From Limimaricola sp027213785 (GTDB taxonomy: Bacteria > Pseudomonadota > Alphaproteobacteria > Rhodobacterales > Rhodobacteraceae), in contig NZ_CP193755.1 of the NCBI RefSeq assembly GCF_050847355.1, positions 1,674,001-1,738,000 on the forward strand: a DNA stretch of 64,000 nt. The letters are read 5' to 3'. Position 1 is the first letter of the stretch. Each line of letters opens with the position of its first letter. This document shows, piece after piece, positions 43,261 through 51,691 of the stretch. The position numbers were made by a program, and so were the translations under genes. The notes under the pieces were generated by a model, which was not told the origin of the DNA, ran no database searches, and saw only the letters and a list, made by a program, of their open reading frames with translations.

Positions 43261-45063
43261 ATGGCCCTCAACCGCACGCTCGAAGCCGTCACCGACCGCA
43301 TCCGTGCCCGCAGCGAAGGCCCGCGCCGGACCTATCTCGACACCATGGCCGCCGCCGCCGCCGAAGGCCCGCGCCGCGCGCATCTGACCTGCGGCAACCA
43401 GGCCCATGCCTATGCCGCCACCGGCCCCGACAAGGACGCGCTGGCCGAGGGACGGGTACCCAATATCGGCATCATCACCGCATATAACGACATGCTCTCG
43501 GCGCATCAGCCCTTCGAGACCTACCCGGCGCTGATCCGCGAGGCGGCGCGCAAGGCCGGCGCCACGGCGCAGGTCGCGGGCGGCGTGCCGGCGATGTGCG
43601 ACGGCGTGACCCAAGGCCAGACCGGGATGGAGCTGTCGCTGTTCTCGCGCGACGTGATCGCGCTCGCCGCGGCGGTGGGCATGTCGCACAACGTGTTCGA
43701 CAGCTCGGTCTATCTGGGCGTCTGCGACAAGATCGTGCCGGGCCTCGTGATGGCCGCCGCGACCTTCGGCTATATCCCGGCGGTGTTCCTGCCCGCCGGC
43801 CCGATGACCTCGGGCCTGCCCAATGACGAGAAGGCGCGGGTGCGCCAGCAATTCGCCTCCGGCGAGGTCGGCCGCGACGCGCTGATGGCGGCCGAGATGG
43901 CCTCCTATCACGGGCCGGGCACCTGCACCTTCTACGGCACCGCCAACTCGAACCAGATGCTGATGGAGTTCATGGGGCTGCACCTGCCCGGCGCCAGCTT
44001 CGTCAACCCGAACACGCCACTGCGCGACGCGCTGACCGTCGCCGGCACCGAGCGGGCGGCGCAGATCACCGCGCTCGGCAACGAGTTCACGCCGGTCTCG
44101 GACGTGCTCGACGAGCGCGCCTTCGTGAACGGCATCGTTGGGCTGATGGCGACGGGCGGCTCGACCAACCTCGTGCTGCACCTGCCCGCCATGGCCAAGG
44201 CGGCGGGCGTGATCCTCGATCTCGAGGATTTCGCCGAGCTTTCGGCGATCACCCCGCTGATGGCCAAGGTCTACCCCAACGGGCTCGCGGACGTGAACCA
44301 TTTCCACGCCGCCGGCGGGCTTGGCTACATGATCGGCGAACTCTTGAACGCCGGGCTGCTGCATCCCGACACCCGCACCGTCGCGGGCGAAGGGCTCGAA
44401 CTCTACACGCAGGAGCCGAAGCTGCAGGAGGGCCGCGTCGCCTATGCGCCGGGCACCCGCGAGACGCTCAACGACAAGATCCTGCGCCCGGTCTCTGACC
44501 CGTTCCAGAAGACCGGCGGGCTGCGCCAGCTGACCGGCAATATCGGCCGCGCCGTGATCAAGACCTCGGCCGTGTCGCCGGAGCGCCATGTGATCGAGGC
44601 CCGCGCCCGCGTCTTCCACGATCAGGCGGCGGTCAAGGAGGCGTTCCGCAACGACGAGTTCAAGGAGGACACGATCGTCGTTGTCCGCTACCAGGGCCCG
44701 AAATCGAACGGCATGCCCGAGCTGCACAACCTGACCCCGACCCTCGCGGTGCTGCAGGATCGCGGGCTCAAGGTGGCGCTGGTCACCGATGGCCGGATGT
44801 CGGGTGCGAGCGGCAAGGTGCCGGCGGCGATCCACGTCACGCCGGAGGCCGCCGATGGCGGTGCGATCGCGCTGATCCGCGACGGCGACATGGTCCGGCT
44901 CGACGCGCCGGCGGGCACGCTCGAAGTGCTCGACAGCCTCGATGGCCGCGAGCCCGCCCCGGCCGATCTGGCCGGCAATGGCAACGGCGTCGGCCGCGAG
45001 CTGTTCGAGACCTTCCGCAAGAACGTGGGCGGCGCGGCTTACGGCGCCGCGGTGGTGGTCTGA
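43261..45063 (+). CDS. edd: Phosphogluconate dehydratase
   Basis: 600 residues of the IlvD/Edd family. It dehydrates 6-phosphogluconate to KDPG in the Entner-Doudoroff pathway. Features: GNQAHAYAATGPDKDAL, IGIITAYNDMLSAHQPF, VPAMCDGVTQGQTGMELSLF with an Fe-S ligand Cys, and the C-terminal TDGRMSGASGKVPAAIHVTP. Conserved Cys residues in SVYLGVCDK and GPGTCTFYGTANSNQM are the other cluster ligands. The SD GGAG precedes the ATG. Its stop abuts the stop of the convergent lipoprotein gene. Confidence 0.96.
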   Translation: MALNRTLEAVTDRIRARSEGPRRTYLDTMAAAAAEGPRRAHLTCGNQAHAYAATGPDKDALAEGRVPNIGIITAYNDMLSAHQPFETYPALIREAARKAGATAQVAGGVPAMCDGVTQGQTGMELSLFSRDVIALAAAVGMSHNVFDSSVYLGVCDKIVPGLVMAAATFGYIPAVFLPAGPMTSGLPNDEKARVRQQFASGEVGRDALMAAEMASYHGPGTCTFYGTANSNQMLMEFMGLHLPGASFVNPNTPLRDALTVAGTERAAQITALGNEFTPVSDVLDERAFVNGIVGLMATGGSTNLVLHLPAMAKAAGVILDLEDFAELSAITPLMAKVYPNGLADVNHFHAAGGLGYMIGELLNAGLLHPDTRTVAGEGLELYTQEPKLQEGRVAYAPGTRETLNDKILRPVSDPFQKTGGLRQLTGNIGRAVIKTSAVSPERHVIEARARVFHDQAAVKEAFRNDEFKEDTIVVVRYQGPKSNGMPELHNLTPTLAVLQDRGLKVALVTDGRMSGASGKVPAAIHVTPEAADGGAIALIRDGDMVRLDAPAGTLEVLDSLDGREPAPADLAGNGNGVGRELFETFRKNVGGAAYGAAVVV

Positions 45064-45666
45064 TCAATCGGTGGTCGCATGGAACTGGCCCGTCAGGACA
45101 TGCGGCTGATCGGTGAAGGGCGCGGTGAGGATCGTGCCCGACACCGGCCCCGCCAGCACCCGGCCGCGCGCACCGCGCAGCGGGCTTTCGAGGCCGATGT
45201 CGAGGCGGCGCGCCGCGCCCGCGAGCGGCAGCTCCGCGCCGAACCCCGCCGCGACCGCCCCGCCCTGCCGTTCCAGCATCAGGCGGCCGCCGCCCGGCAC
45301 CATCCCCAGCGCGTCGATCCGCAGGTCTTCTCCGAGGAAACTGCCGGTGATGTCGTGCAATTCCCCACGGATCGGCAACGTCGCGGGCGCTTCGGCAAAG
45401 TCGAGCGTGATCGTCACGCCGCCCTCGATCCGTCCGCTGGGTGTGACGTCGCCCTGCCGGATATCGGCGACGAAGCCGCCATCGTAGCGCGCGCTGCCGC
45501 TCTGCGGCAGGTCGGTGGCGGAGGGCAGCGCCGACAGGCGGCCGAAGGCCGCACGATCGAACTGCGACGACGGCAGGTGTGCCTCGGACCCGCCGCCGCC
45601 GCATCCGGCAAGAGTGATGGCGCTCGTGAGGGCACCCGCAAGACCCCTCAAACCGCCGCGCGCCAT
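45064..45666 (-). CDS. Lipoprotein with a transferrin-binding-protein-like beta domain
   Basis: 200 residues. A lipoprotein signal with lipobox LAGC and a following glycine run (GGGG). The body has short glycine-rich strands: GSARYDGGFVADI, GRIEGGVTITLDF, HDITGSFLGEDLRID, SGTILTAPFTDQPHVLTG. The pattern resembles small Slam/TbpB-type surface barrels in which GxFxG strands repeat. That assignment is tentative. It lies antisense between edd and eda. Confidence 0.65.
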   Translation of the reverse strand: MARGGLRGLAGALTSAITLAGCGGGGSEAHLPSSQFDRAAFGRLSALPSATDLPQSGSARYDGGFVADIRQGDVTPSGRIEGGVTITLDFAEAPATLPIRGELHDITGSFLGEDLRIDALGMVPGGGRLMLERQGGAVAAGFGAELPLAGAARRLDIGLESPLRGARGRVLAGPVSGTILTAPFTDQPHVLTGQFHATTD

Positions 45667-45705
45667 TGCCTTCCTCCTCCAGCCACCCCAGTCTGCCGCC
45701 AAAGG

Positions 45706-45722
45706 GTTAACCACACGTTAAC
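45706..45722. promoter_or_regulatory. Paired GTTAAC palindromes upstream of eda
   Basis: GTTAAC-CACAC-GTTAAC: two palindromic hexamers 11 bases apart centre to centre, in the divergent lipoprotein/eda spacer. A plausible binding site for one regulator per DNA turn. Confidence 0.35.
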
Positions 45723-45770
45723 GGCGAACAGATTCATTCGAATTCATCCTAAAAGCGATAGGACCGCATC

Positions 45771-46412
45771 ATGACTCCCGAACATGCCTCCGAACTGACC
45801 GCCAAGGTCTGCGCCCTCGCCCCGGTGATCCCGGTGCTGGTGGTCGAGGATGCCGGCCGCGCCGCCGATCTCGCCCGGGCGCTGGTCGAGGGCGGGCTGC
45901 CCGCGCTCGAGGTGACGCTGCGCACCCCCTCGGCGCTCGACGTGATCCGCGAGATGGCCTCGGTCGAGGGCGGCGTCGTCGGCGCCGGCACGCTGCTGTC
46001 GCCGAAGGATGTCGAGGCGGCCAAGGACGCCGGCGCCACCTTCGGCGTCTGCCCCGGCGCCACCGACCGCATCCTCGACGCCTGCGAGGCCAACGACCTG
46101 CCGCTGCTGCCCGCCGCCGCCACGGCGTCCGAGGTGCTGCGCCTGCTCGATCGCGGCTACAGCGTGCAGAAGTTCTTCCCGGCCGAGGTGAATGGCGGCG
46201 TGCCCGCGCTCAAGGCGATCGGCGCGCCGATCCCGCAGGTCAAGTTCTGCCCCACCGGCGGCGTCAGCCTGAAGAACGCGCCCGAATACCTCGCGCTGCC
46301 CAACACGCTCTGCGTCGGCGGCAGCTGGGTCGCGCCCAAGGACATGGTCAATTCCGGCGACTGGGCCGGGATCACCCGGCTCGCCGCCGAGGCGGCGCAG
46401 CTCGCCCGCTGA
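45771..46412 (+). CDS. eda: KDPG/KHG aldolase
   Basis: 213 residues, a class I aldolase that splits 2-keto-3-deoxy-6-phosphogluconate into pyruvate and glyceraldehyde-3-phosphate, the last Entner-Doudoroff step. The catalytic Glu is in GLPALEVTLRTPSALD, the Schiff-base Lys in YSVQKFFPAEVNGG, and KFCPTGGVSLKNAPEYLAL binds phosphate. Completes edd, but not directly adjacent to it. Confidence 0.96.
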   Translation: MTPEHASELTAKVCALAPVIPVLVVEDAGRAADLARALVEGGLPALEVTLRTPSALDVIREMASVEGGVVGAGTLLSPKDVEAAKDAGATFGVCPGATDRILDACEANDLPLLPAAATASEVLRLLDRGYSVQKFFPAEVNGGVPALKAIGAPIPQVKFCPTGGVSLKNAPEYLALPNTLCVGGSWVAPKDMVNSGDWAGITRLAAEAAQLAR

Positions 46413-46422
46413 GACGCCCGAC

Positions 46423-46446
46423 GCGCGGCGGCTCAGCCCGCCGCGC
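46423..46446. terminator. GC hairpin between eda and the small gene
   Basis: GCGCGGCGG / CCGCCGCGC with a 6-base loop containing the stop codon of the minus-strand gene. No T-tract, so termination would be weak or Rho-assisted. Confidence 0.35.
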
Positions 46447-46699
46447 GGCCCGCGCGCCCGCCGCGCCTGCGCGGTTCGGGCGAAACGTCGAGCCCCTCGG
46501 TCAGCACCCGGGTCATCGGGTGCCCCTCGGGCGCGGTGGCGTGGCGCTCCAGCAGCCGCCGGATCGCCATGCCGCTCTCCTGCCCCTCGGGCAGCGACAG
46601 CGCCCAGTCGAGAAAGATCGAGCGGCATTCCTCGATGCTGATGCCCTCGATCCTGTAGGCCTCGCGCACCAGCCCCTTGGGGTCGATCCCGTCCGTCAT
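46433..46699 (-). CDS. Conserved small protein following glnE
   Basis: 88 residues (MTDGIDPKGLVREAYRIEGI...). The middle is helical and acidic (SIEECRSIFLDWALSLPEGQ), the tail a run of Arg/Gly. I recognise no domain. Its start overlaps the glnE stop by 4 bases, so it is translated from the glnE transcript. Similar short genes accompany glnE in related genomes to my recollection, but no function is known. Confidence 0.65.
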   Translation of the reverse strand: MTDGIDPKGLVREAYRIEGISIEECRSIFLDWALSLPEGQESGMAIRRLLERHATAPEGHPMTRVLTEGLDVSPEPRRRGGRAGRAAG

Positions 46700-49482
46700 C
46701 GCGCCTCTCCCGGCTCCACGCCCTTCAGGGCTTCCGAGATCACCCCCTCTGCCCGCGCGGCGGCCGCGTCAAGGGCGCGCTTGAGATCCGCCAGATCCTC
46801 GCAGCCGCTTTCGCGCAGCAACAGCCGCGCGCCGCCCTCGGCCGGCTCCTCGGGCAGCGTGCCGCCGCCGGTGAGCAGCCGCGCCACGCATTGCACCCGC
46901 CGCAGCAGCCCGGCGGTCTCGCGCAGCACCGCCTCGGCCTCCTCGTCGATCAGCCCGGCATCGCGCCCGGCGGCGATCTGCGCCTGCACCTCGCGCGCGG
47001 GCGAGCCGGCGCGCAGCGCGAGGCTCTGGGCGAAGAGCTCGACATCCTGCAGCTGCCCCGCCCCGTCGCGCAGGTTCCAGCCACCGCTGGCGGGCCGCGC
47101 CTCGGCCAGCCGCGCCCGCATCGCCGCGAGATCGGCGAGCACGGTCTCGCCCCCGGCCTTGGCCGCGATCAGCTCGCGCCGGAACGCCTCGATCTCCGCG
47201 CCGAGGCTGGGCTCTCCCGCCACCGGGCGCGCCCGGGTCAGCGCCAGATGCTCCCAGGTCCAGGCCTCGTCCTGCTGGTAGGATTTGAATGCCGGCAACG
47301 CCGTCGCCACCGGGCCCTGCCGCCCCGAGGGGCGCAGCCGCATGTCGACCTCGTAGAGCTTGCCGTCGGGCATCGGCGCGGTGAGCGCGGTGATCAGCCC
47401 CTGGGTGAAACGCGCATACCATGTCCGCGCCGCGAGCGGGCGCGGGCCGTCCGAGGACTCGACCCCCTCGGCGTCGTAGATCACGATCAGGTCGAGATCC
47501 GATGACGATCCCAGCCGCCCGGCGCCGAGCGAACCCATCGCCAGCACCGAGAGGCCGCGCCCGGGCGGCGGGCCGTGGCGGCGCGAGATCTCGTCGATCA
47601 CCACGGGCACCAGCGCCGCGACCACCGCCTCGGCCAGCTCGGCATATTCGCGCCCCGCCCGCTCCGCGTCGATCAGCCCGCGCAGATGGTGCACGCCGAT
47701 CCGGAAATGGATCTCCTTGGCCCAGATCCGCGCCGCGCCCAGCCGCGCCTCGTGGTCGGGCTGGCGCGCCAGCCGGTCGGCCAGCTCCGAGCGCAGCGCC
47801 TCGGTGCCGGGCCAGTCGGCGAAGAACCCGCCGCCGATCACCGCGTCGAGCACGCCCGAATTGCGCGACAGGTACTGCGCCAGCCCCGGCGCGGTGGCGC
47901 AGATGTCCACCAGAAGTCGGGTCAGCTGCGGGTTGGCCTCGAACAGCGAGAACAGCTGCACGCCGGCGGGCAGCCCCGCCAGAAACGCGTCGAACTGCGC
48001 CAGCGCCTCCTCGGGACGGGCGGCCTCCGACAGGGTCTTGAGGATCTCGGGGCGCAGCCGGTCGAAGATCTCGACTGCCCGGTCCGAGCGCAGCGCCGGG
48101 TAGCCGGGCCAGCGCGCCGTCACCTCCTGCCCGAAATCGGGCACCTCCGAGCTGGCATGACCGGGGGCGAAGAAATCCTCGGTCAGCGCGTGGACCTGCT
48201 CCAGCCGCTCGGTCAGGTCGGATTGCAGATCGTCGAGATCGCGGTCCATGAAGGCCGCGAGCCGCGCGAAGCCCTCCTCGGAGGCGGGCAGCATGTGGGT
48301 CTGCTGGTCGCCCACCATCTGCACCCGATGCTCGATCTCGCGGTGAAAGCGGTAATGACGGGTCAGGGCCTCGGCCGTGTCGCGCTCGATCCAGCCCGCC
48401 GCGGCCAGCCGGTCGAGCCCCTCGACGGTGCCGCGCACCCGTAGGCTCGGATCGCGCCCGCCCGAGATCAGCTGTCGCGTCTGGGTGAAGAACTCGATCT
48501 CGCGAATGCCGCCGCGCCCGAGCTTCATGTCGTGGCCCGGCAGGCTCAGAGCGCCGCCCAACCCCTTGTGATCGCGTATCTTCAGCCGCATGTCATGCGC
48601 GTCGCGGATCGCGTGGAAATCGAGATGCCGACGCCAGACGAAGGGGCGCAGCGTCTCGACGAAACCGGCCCCCGCCGAGAGATCGCCGGCGCAGGGCCGG
48701 GCCTTGATCCAGGCGGCGCGCTCCCAAGTCCGGCCGACGCTCTCGTAATACTGCTCGGCCGCGGCCATCGACAGGCAGACCGGCGTGACCGCCGCGTCGG
48801 GACGCAGCCGCAGGTCGGTGCGGAACACGTAGCCCTCACCGGTGATGTCGCCGATCAGCGCCGCGAGCTTGCGCGTCACCCGCACCAGAACGGCACGCGC
48901 CTCGTGCTGGTCGCTGCCCTCGTAGCGGGTCTCGTCGTAAAGGCAGATCAGGTCGATATCCGAGGAATAGTTCAGCTCGAACGCGCCCATCTTGCCCATC
49001 GCGAAGAGCGCCATGCCGGCGCCGCTCTCGATATCGGCCTCGCCCATGCCGGGCAGCTTGCCGCGCGCGATCTCGGGCGCGATCAGCGCCTCGAGCCCGG
49101 CCTGCAGCGCCGCGTCGGCAAGCCGGGTCAGGCTGCCGGTCACCTCTTCGAGCGGCCAGGCACCGCCGAGATCGGCCAGCGCCGCGATCAGCGCCACGCG
49201 CCGCTTCGCCTGCCGCAGCCTCGGCCCAAGCGCCGTGGCGTCGCGGCCCCCGAGATCGGCCAGCTCGGCCGCCACCGCCGCTTCGGGATCGGCGCAGGCG
49301 GCCTCGAGCCAGCCCGCCTCGCGCGAGATCAGCCCGGCGAGATAGGGGCTGCACCCGGCGGTGCCGCCGATCAGCTCGGCCGTGGCCGGGTCGGCCCAGC
49401 CGCATTGCTGCCGGGCCTCGGCGGCCATGTCGGAATCGAAGGGGCGCGGGGCGCGGCGCAGGCGCGAGGCGAGATCGGTCAT
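46696..49482 (-). CDS. glnE: Glutamine synthetase adenylyltransferase/deadenylylase
   Basis: 928 residues, the usual two-headed enzyme that adds or removes AMP on glutamine synthetase. The N-terminal deadenylylase half contains GKMGAFELNYSSDIDLICLY, and the C-terminal adenylylase half contains AMGSLGAGRLGSSSDLDLIV; both have the G-S-x-x-D-x-D nucleotidyltransferase motif. Control by PII is known for the family. Divergent from the DUF2852 gene. Confidence 0.95.
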   Translation of the reverse strand: MTDLASRLRRAPRPFDSDMAAEARQQCGWADPATAELIGGTAGCSPYLAGLISREAGWLEAACADPEAAVAAELADLGGRDATALGPRLRQAKRRVALIAALADLGGAWPLEEVTGSLTRLADAALQAGLEALIAPEIARGKLPGMGEADIESGAGMALFAMGKMGAFELNYSSDIDLICLYDETRYEGSDQHEARAVLVRVTRKLAALIGDITGEGYVFRTDLRLRPDAAVTPVCLSMAAAEQYYESVGRTWERAAWIKARPCAGDLSAGAGFVETLRPFVWRRHLDFHAIRDAHDMRLKIRDHKGLGGALSLPGHDMKLGRGGIREIEFFTQTRQLISGGRDPSLRVRGTVEGLDRLAAAGWIERDTAEALTRHYRFHREIEHRVQMVGDQQTHMLPASEEGFARLAAFMDRDLDDLQSDLTERLEQVHALTEDFFAPGHASSEVPDFGQEVTARWPGYPALRSDRAVEIFDRLRPEILKTLSEAARPEEALAQFDAFLAGLPAGVQLFSLFEANPQLTRLLVDICATAPGLAQYLSRNSGVLDAVIGGGFFADWPGTEALRSELADRLARQPDHEARLGAARIWAKEIHFRIGVHHLRGLIDAERAGREYAELAEAVVAALVPVVIDEISRRHGPPPGRGLSVLAMGSLGAGRLGSSSDLDLIVIYDAEGVESSDGPRPLAARTWYARFTQGLITALTAPMPDGKLYEVDMRLRPSGRQGPVATALPAFKSYQQDEAWTWEHLALTRARPVAGEPSLGAEIEAFRRELIAAKAGGETVLADLAAMRARLAEARPASGGWNLRDGAGQLQDVELFAQSLALRAGSPAREVQAQIAAGRDAGLIDEEAEAVLRETAGLLRRVQCVARLLTGGGTLPEEPAEGGARLLLRESGCEDLADLKRALDAAAARAEGVISEALKGVEPGEAR

Positions 49483-49559
49483 GACCGGACCGTGGCGCGC
49501 CGCGCGGGGGCCGTCAATCGGCCAGCCGCGCCGGGCCCGCGCGAAAAATGTTAATCTTG

Positions 49560-49626
49560 TTCACATCACCCCTTGAAGTGGCGCTTCGCCCCGCCCATCT
49601 GCGGTAATGTGAAGCACATTCACATT
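49560..49626. promoter_or_regulatory. Three TTCACAT elements upstream of the DUF2852 gene
   Basis: TTCACAT occurs at 49560-49566 and 49620-49625/6, with its complement ATGTGAA at 49607-49613. The last two form AATGTGA-N7-TCACATT, a perfect inverted repeat. The spacing N7 does not fit the CRP consensus N6. Could serve DUF2852, glnE or both. Confidence 0.45.
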
Positions 49627-49670
49627 CCACCGGCCCGGCAGACGGGCCCCTTCCACGAAGGAGTTCCTCG

Positions 49671-50129
49671 ATGTCCACGACCGACATGCCCCTGTCACGC
49701 CACGTCGGGCGCCCCGGGTTCAAGGACTGGCTCGTCCGCGCCGAGAACTGGCTCGACGCCCGTGGCAAGCCCGCCTGGATCGCCGCCATGGTGCTTGGCT
49801 TCATCGCCTTCTGGCCCCTGGGCCTCGCCATCCTCGCCTACATGATCTGGAGCAAACGCATGTTCAGCAAAACCTGCCGCAGCCGCGGTGCCCGCGTCTC
49901 GCCCTTCACCGCCATGCGCTCCTCGGGCAACACCGCCTTCGACGCCTACAAGGCCGAGACGCTGCGCCGGCTCGAAGAGGAGCAGCGCGCCTTCGAGAGC
50001 TTCCTCGAGCGGCTGCGCGAGGCCAAGGACAAGGCCGAGTTCGACCAGTTCATGGAAGACCGCGCCGCCAAGGCCCGAACCGCCCGCGAGGACGACGAGA
50101 ACGGCAATGGCGACAAGGACGCGGCCTGA
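49671..50129 (+). CDS. DUF2852 domain-containing membrane protein
   Basis: 152 residues. One helix (PAWIAAMVLGFIAFWPLGLA, continuing ILAYMIW) then a basic segment and the conserved SSGNTAFDAYKAETLRRLEE and QRAFESFLERLREAKDKAEF, a long charged helix typical of DUF2852. The acidic tail (DDENGNGDKDAA) is disordered. The function is unknown. The SD GAAGGAG precedes the ATG. Confidence 0.85.
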   Translation: MSTTDMPLSRHVGRPGFKDWLVRAENWLDARGKPAWIAAMVLGFIAFWPLGLAILAYMIWSKRMFSKTCRSRGARVSPFTAMRSSGNTAFDAYKAETLRRLEEEQRAFESFLERLREAKDKAEFDQFMEDRAAKARTAREDDENGNGDKDAA

Positions 50130-50208
50130 CCGCGACGCCAGCCCCGCGCGGCCCCTTCGGGGGCCGCCACCCTTGCCACCGACCCGCCCCGCATGAGAGG
50201 ATCGCGAC

Positions 50209-50670
50209 ATGACCGCCACCCCGACATTCGCCGCCCGACTGCGCGGCCTGCCCGACCCCGAGACGAGCCCCGAATGCTATGACGGCGTCGCGCTCAAGCG
50301 CGGCATCGCCTGGCTCGTCGACGTTACCGTGATCGCGGTGATCTCCGCGCTTCTGGTGCCGCTCACCGCCTTTGTCGGGCTGTTCTTCTTTCCGCTGATG
50401 ATGATGGTGGTGGGCTTCGTCTATCGGGTCGCCACGATCGCCTCGGGCTCGGCCACCTGGGGCATGCGGCTGATGGCGATCGAACTGCGCGACGGCGACG
50501 ACCGACCGCTCGACACCACGCAGGCCTTCCTGCACACCACCGGTTATGCCGTGTCGATGATGGTGTTCCCGCTGCAGCTGGTCTCGATGGCGATGATGCT
50601 GCTGACGCCGCATGGTCAGGGCCTGTCCGACAGCGTGCTGGCCACCACGGCGCTGCGCCGCCGCCGCTGA
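50209..50670 (+). CDS. RDD family membrane protein
   Basis: 153 residues with three hydrophobic segments. The RDD pattern is present as GVALKRGIAWLVDVTVIAVI (R...D) and ATWGMRLMAIELRDGDDRP (conserved W-G-M-R-L). RDD proteins are small integral membrane proteins, some acting in Na+/H+ exchange; no specific role can be assigned. 79 bases after DUF2852. Confidence 0.85.
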   Translation: MTATPTFAARLRGLPDPETSPECYDGVALKRGIAWLVDVTVIAVISALLVPLTAFVGLFFFPLMMMVVGFVYRVATIASGSATWGMRLMAIELRDGDDRPLDTTQAFLHTTGYAVSMMVFPLQLVSMAMMLLTPHGQGLSDSVLATTALRRRR

Positions 50671-50803
50671 CATCACGGGGTCCGGCCGGACAACCCGGCC
50701 GGACAAGCCGTGCGGGCAACCGCGCGTCATGTCCCTTCGGGGACTTGGCAGGTGCCCGGTCGGGCGCTAGCTTTGCTCGGGACAAGGAGCCCGAGCCCTT
50801 TTT

Positions 50804-51643
50804 ATGCGCCATTCACTGCCCTTCGCGCCGCAGTTCTACGTGACGGCCCCACAGCCCTGCCCCTATCTGGCGGACAGGATGGAACGGAAGCTGTTCACCG
50901 CGCTGCAAGGCGAGCAGGCCGAGAAGCTCAACGACGCGCTGTCGAAGCAGGGCTTCCGGCGCAGCCAGAACGTGCTCTACCGCCCCTCCTGCGCCGAATG
51001 CACCGCCTGCCTCTCGGCCCGGATCGACGTGAACCGCTTCACCCCGTCGCGCAGCCAGAGCCGCGTGCTCAAGCGCAACCGCGACCTCGCGCGCCGCGCC
51101 ACCTCGCCCTGGGCCACCGAGGAGCAATACGCGCTGTTTCGCGACTATCTCGACAGCCGCCACGCGACCGGCGGCATGGCCGACATGGACATGTTCGAAT
51201 TCGCCGCGATGGTCGAGGAGACGCCGGTGCGCTCGCGGCTGGTGGAATACACCGATCCCGAGGCCGCGCATGACGCGCGCCACGGGCTGCGCGCGGTCTG
51301 CCTGACCGACATCCTCGATGACGGGCTGTCGATGGTGTATTCCTTCTTCGACCCGGCCGAGGACCGCCGCTCGCTCGGCACCCATGTGATCCTCGACCAC
51401 GTGCGCATCGCCCAGGAGATGGGGCTGCCCTACGTCTATCTCGGCTACTGGGTGCCCGGCAGCCCGAAGATGGATTACAAGGCGCGCTTCGCGGCGCTGG
51501 AACTCTACCGGGGCGGCCGCTGGCAGCCGATGGGCGACCGCGACGATTATTCCGCCGAGACGCATCCGCTCTCGGTGGCGCCGATCTCCGAGCAGGTGGC
51601 GCGCATCACCCTGCCCGACACCCGCCCGGTCACCAGCGGCTGA
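50804..51643 (+). CDS. bpt: Aspartate/glutamate leucyltransferase
   Basis: 279 residues. Family blocks: FYVTAPQPCPYLADRMERKL, GFRRSQNVLYRPSCAECTAC with conserved cysteines, QSRVLKRNRDL and AGYWVPGSPKMDYKARF-like YLGYWVPGSPKMDYKARFAA. Bpt attaches Leu to N-terminal Asp or Glu, marking proteins for ClpS/ClpAP degradation under the N-end rule. The SD candidate AAGGAG is rather distant from the ATG. Confidence 0.92.
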   Translation: MRHSLPFAPQFYVTAPQPCPYLADRMERKLFTALQGEQAEKLNDALSKQGFRRSQNVLYRPSCAECTACLSARIDVNRFTPSRSQSRVLKRNRDLARRATSPWATEEQYALFRDYLDSRHATGGMADMDMFEFAAMVEETPVRSRLVEYTDPEAAHDARHGLRAVCLTDILDDGLSMVYSFFDPAEDRRSLGTHVILDHVRIAQEMGLPYVYLGYWVPGSPKMDYKARFAALELYRGGRWQPMGDRDDYSAETHPLSVAPISEQVARITLPDTRPVTSG

Positions 51644-51691
51644 ACTGCCGCGTCGCGGGCGGGGCCTTGGGCCCGCTCGGCGGACGGGGCC

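Noticed and set aside
49606..49626. CRP/FNR binding site upstream of the DUF2852 gene
   Set aside because: The TGTGA and TCACA halves are separated by 7 bases instead of 6, so the canonical site is not met; reported only as an unassigned inverted repeat.
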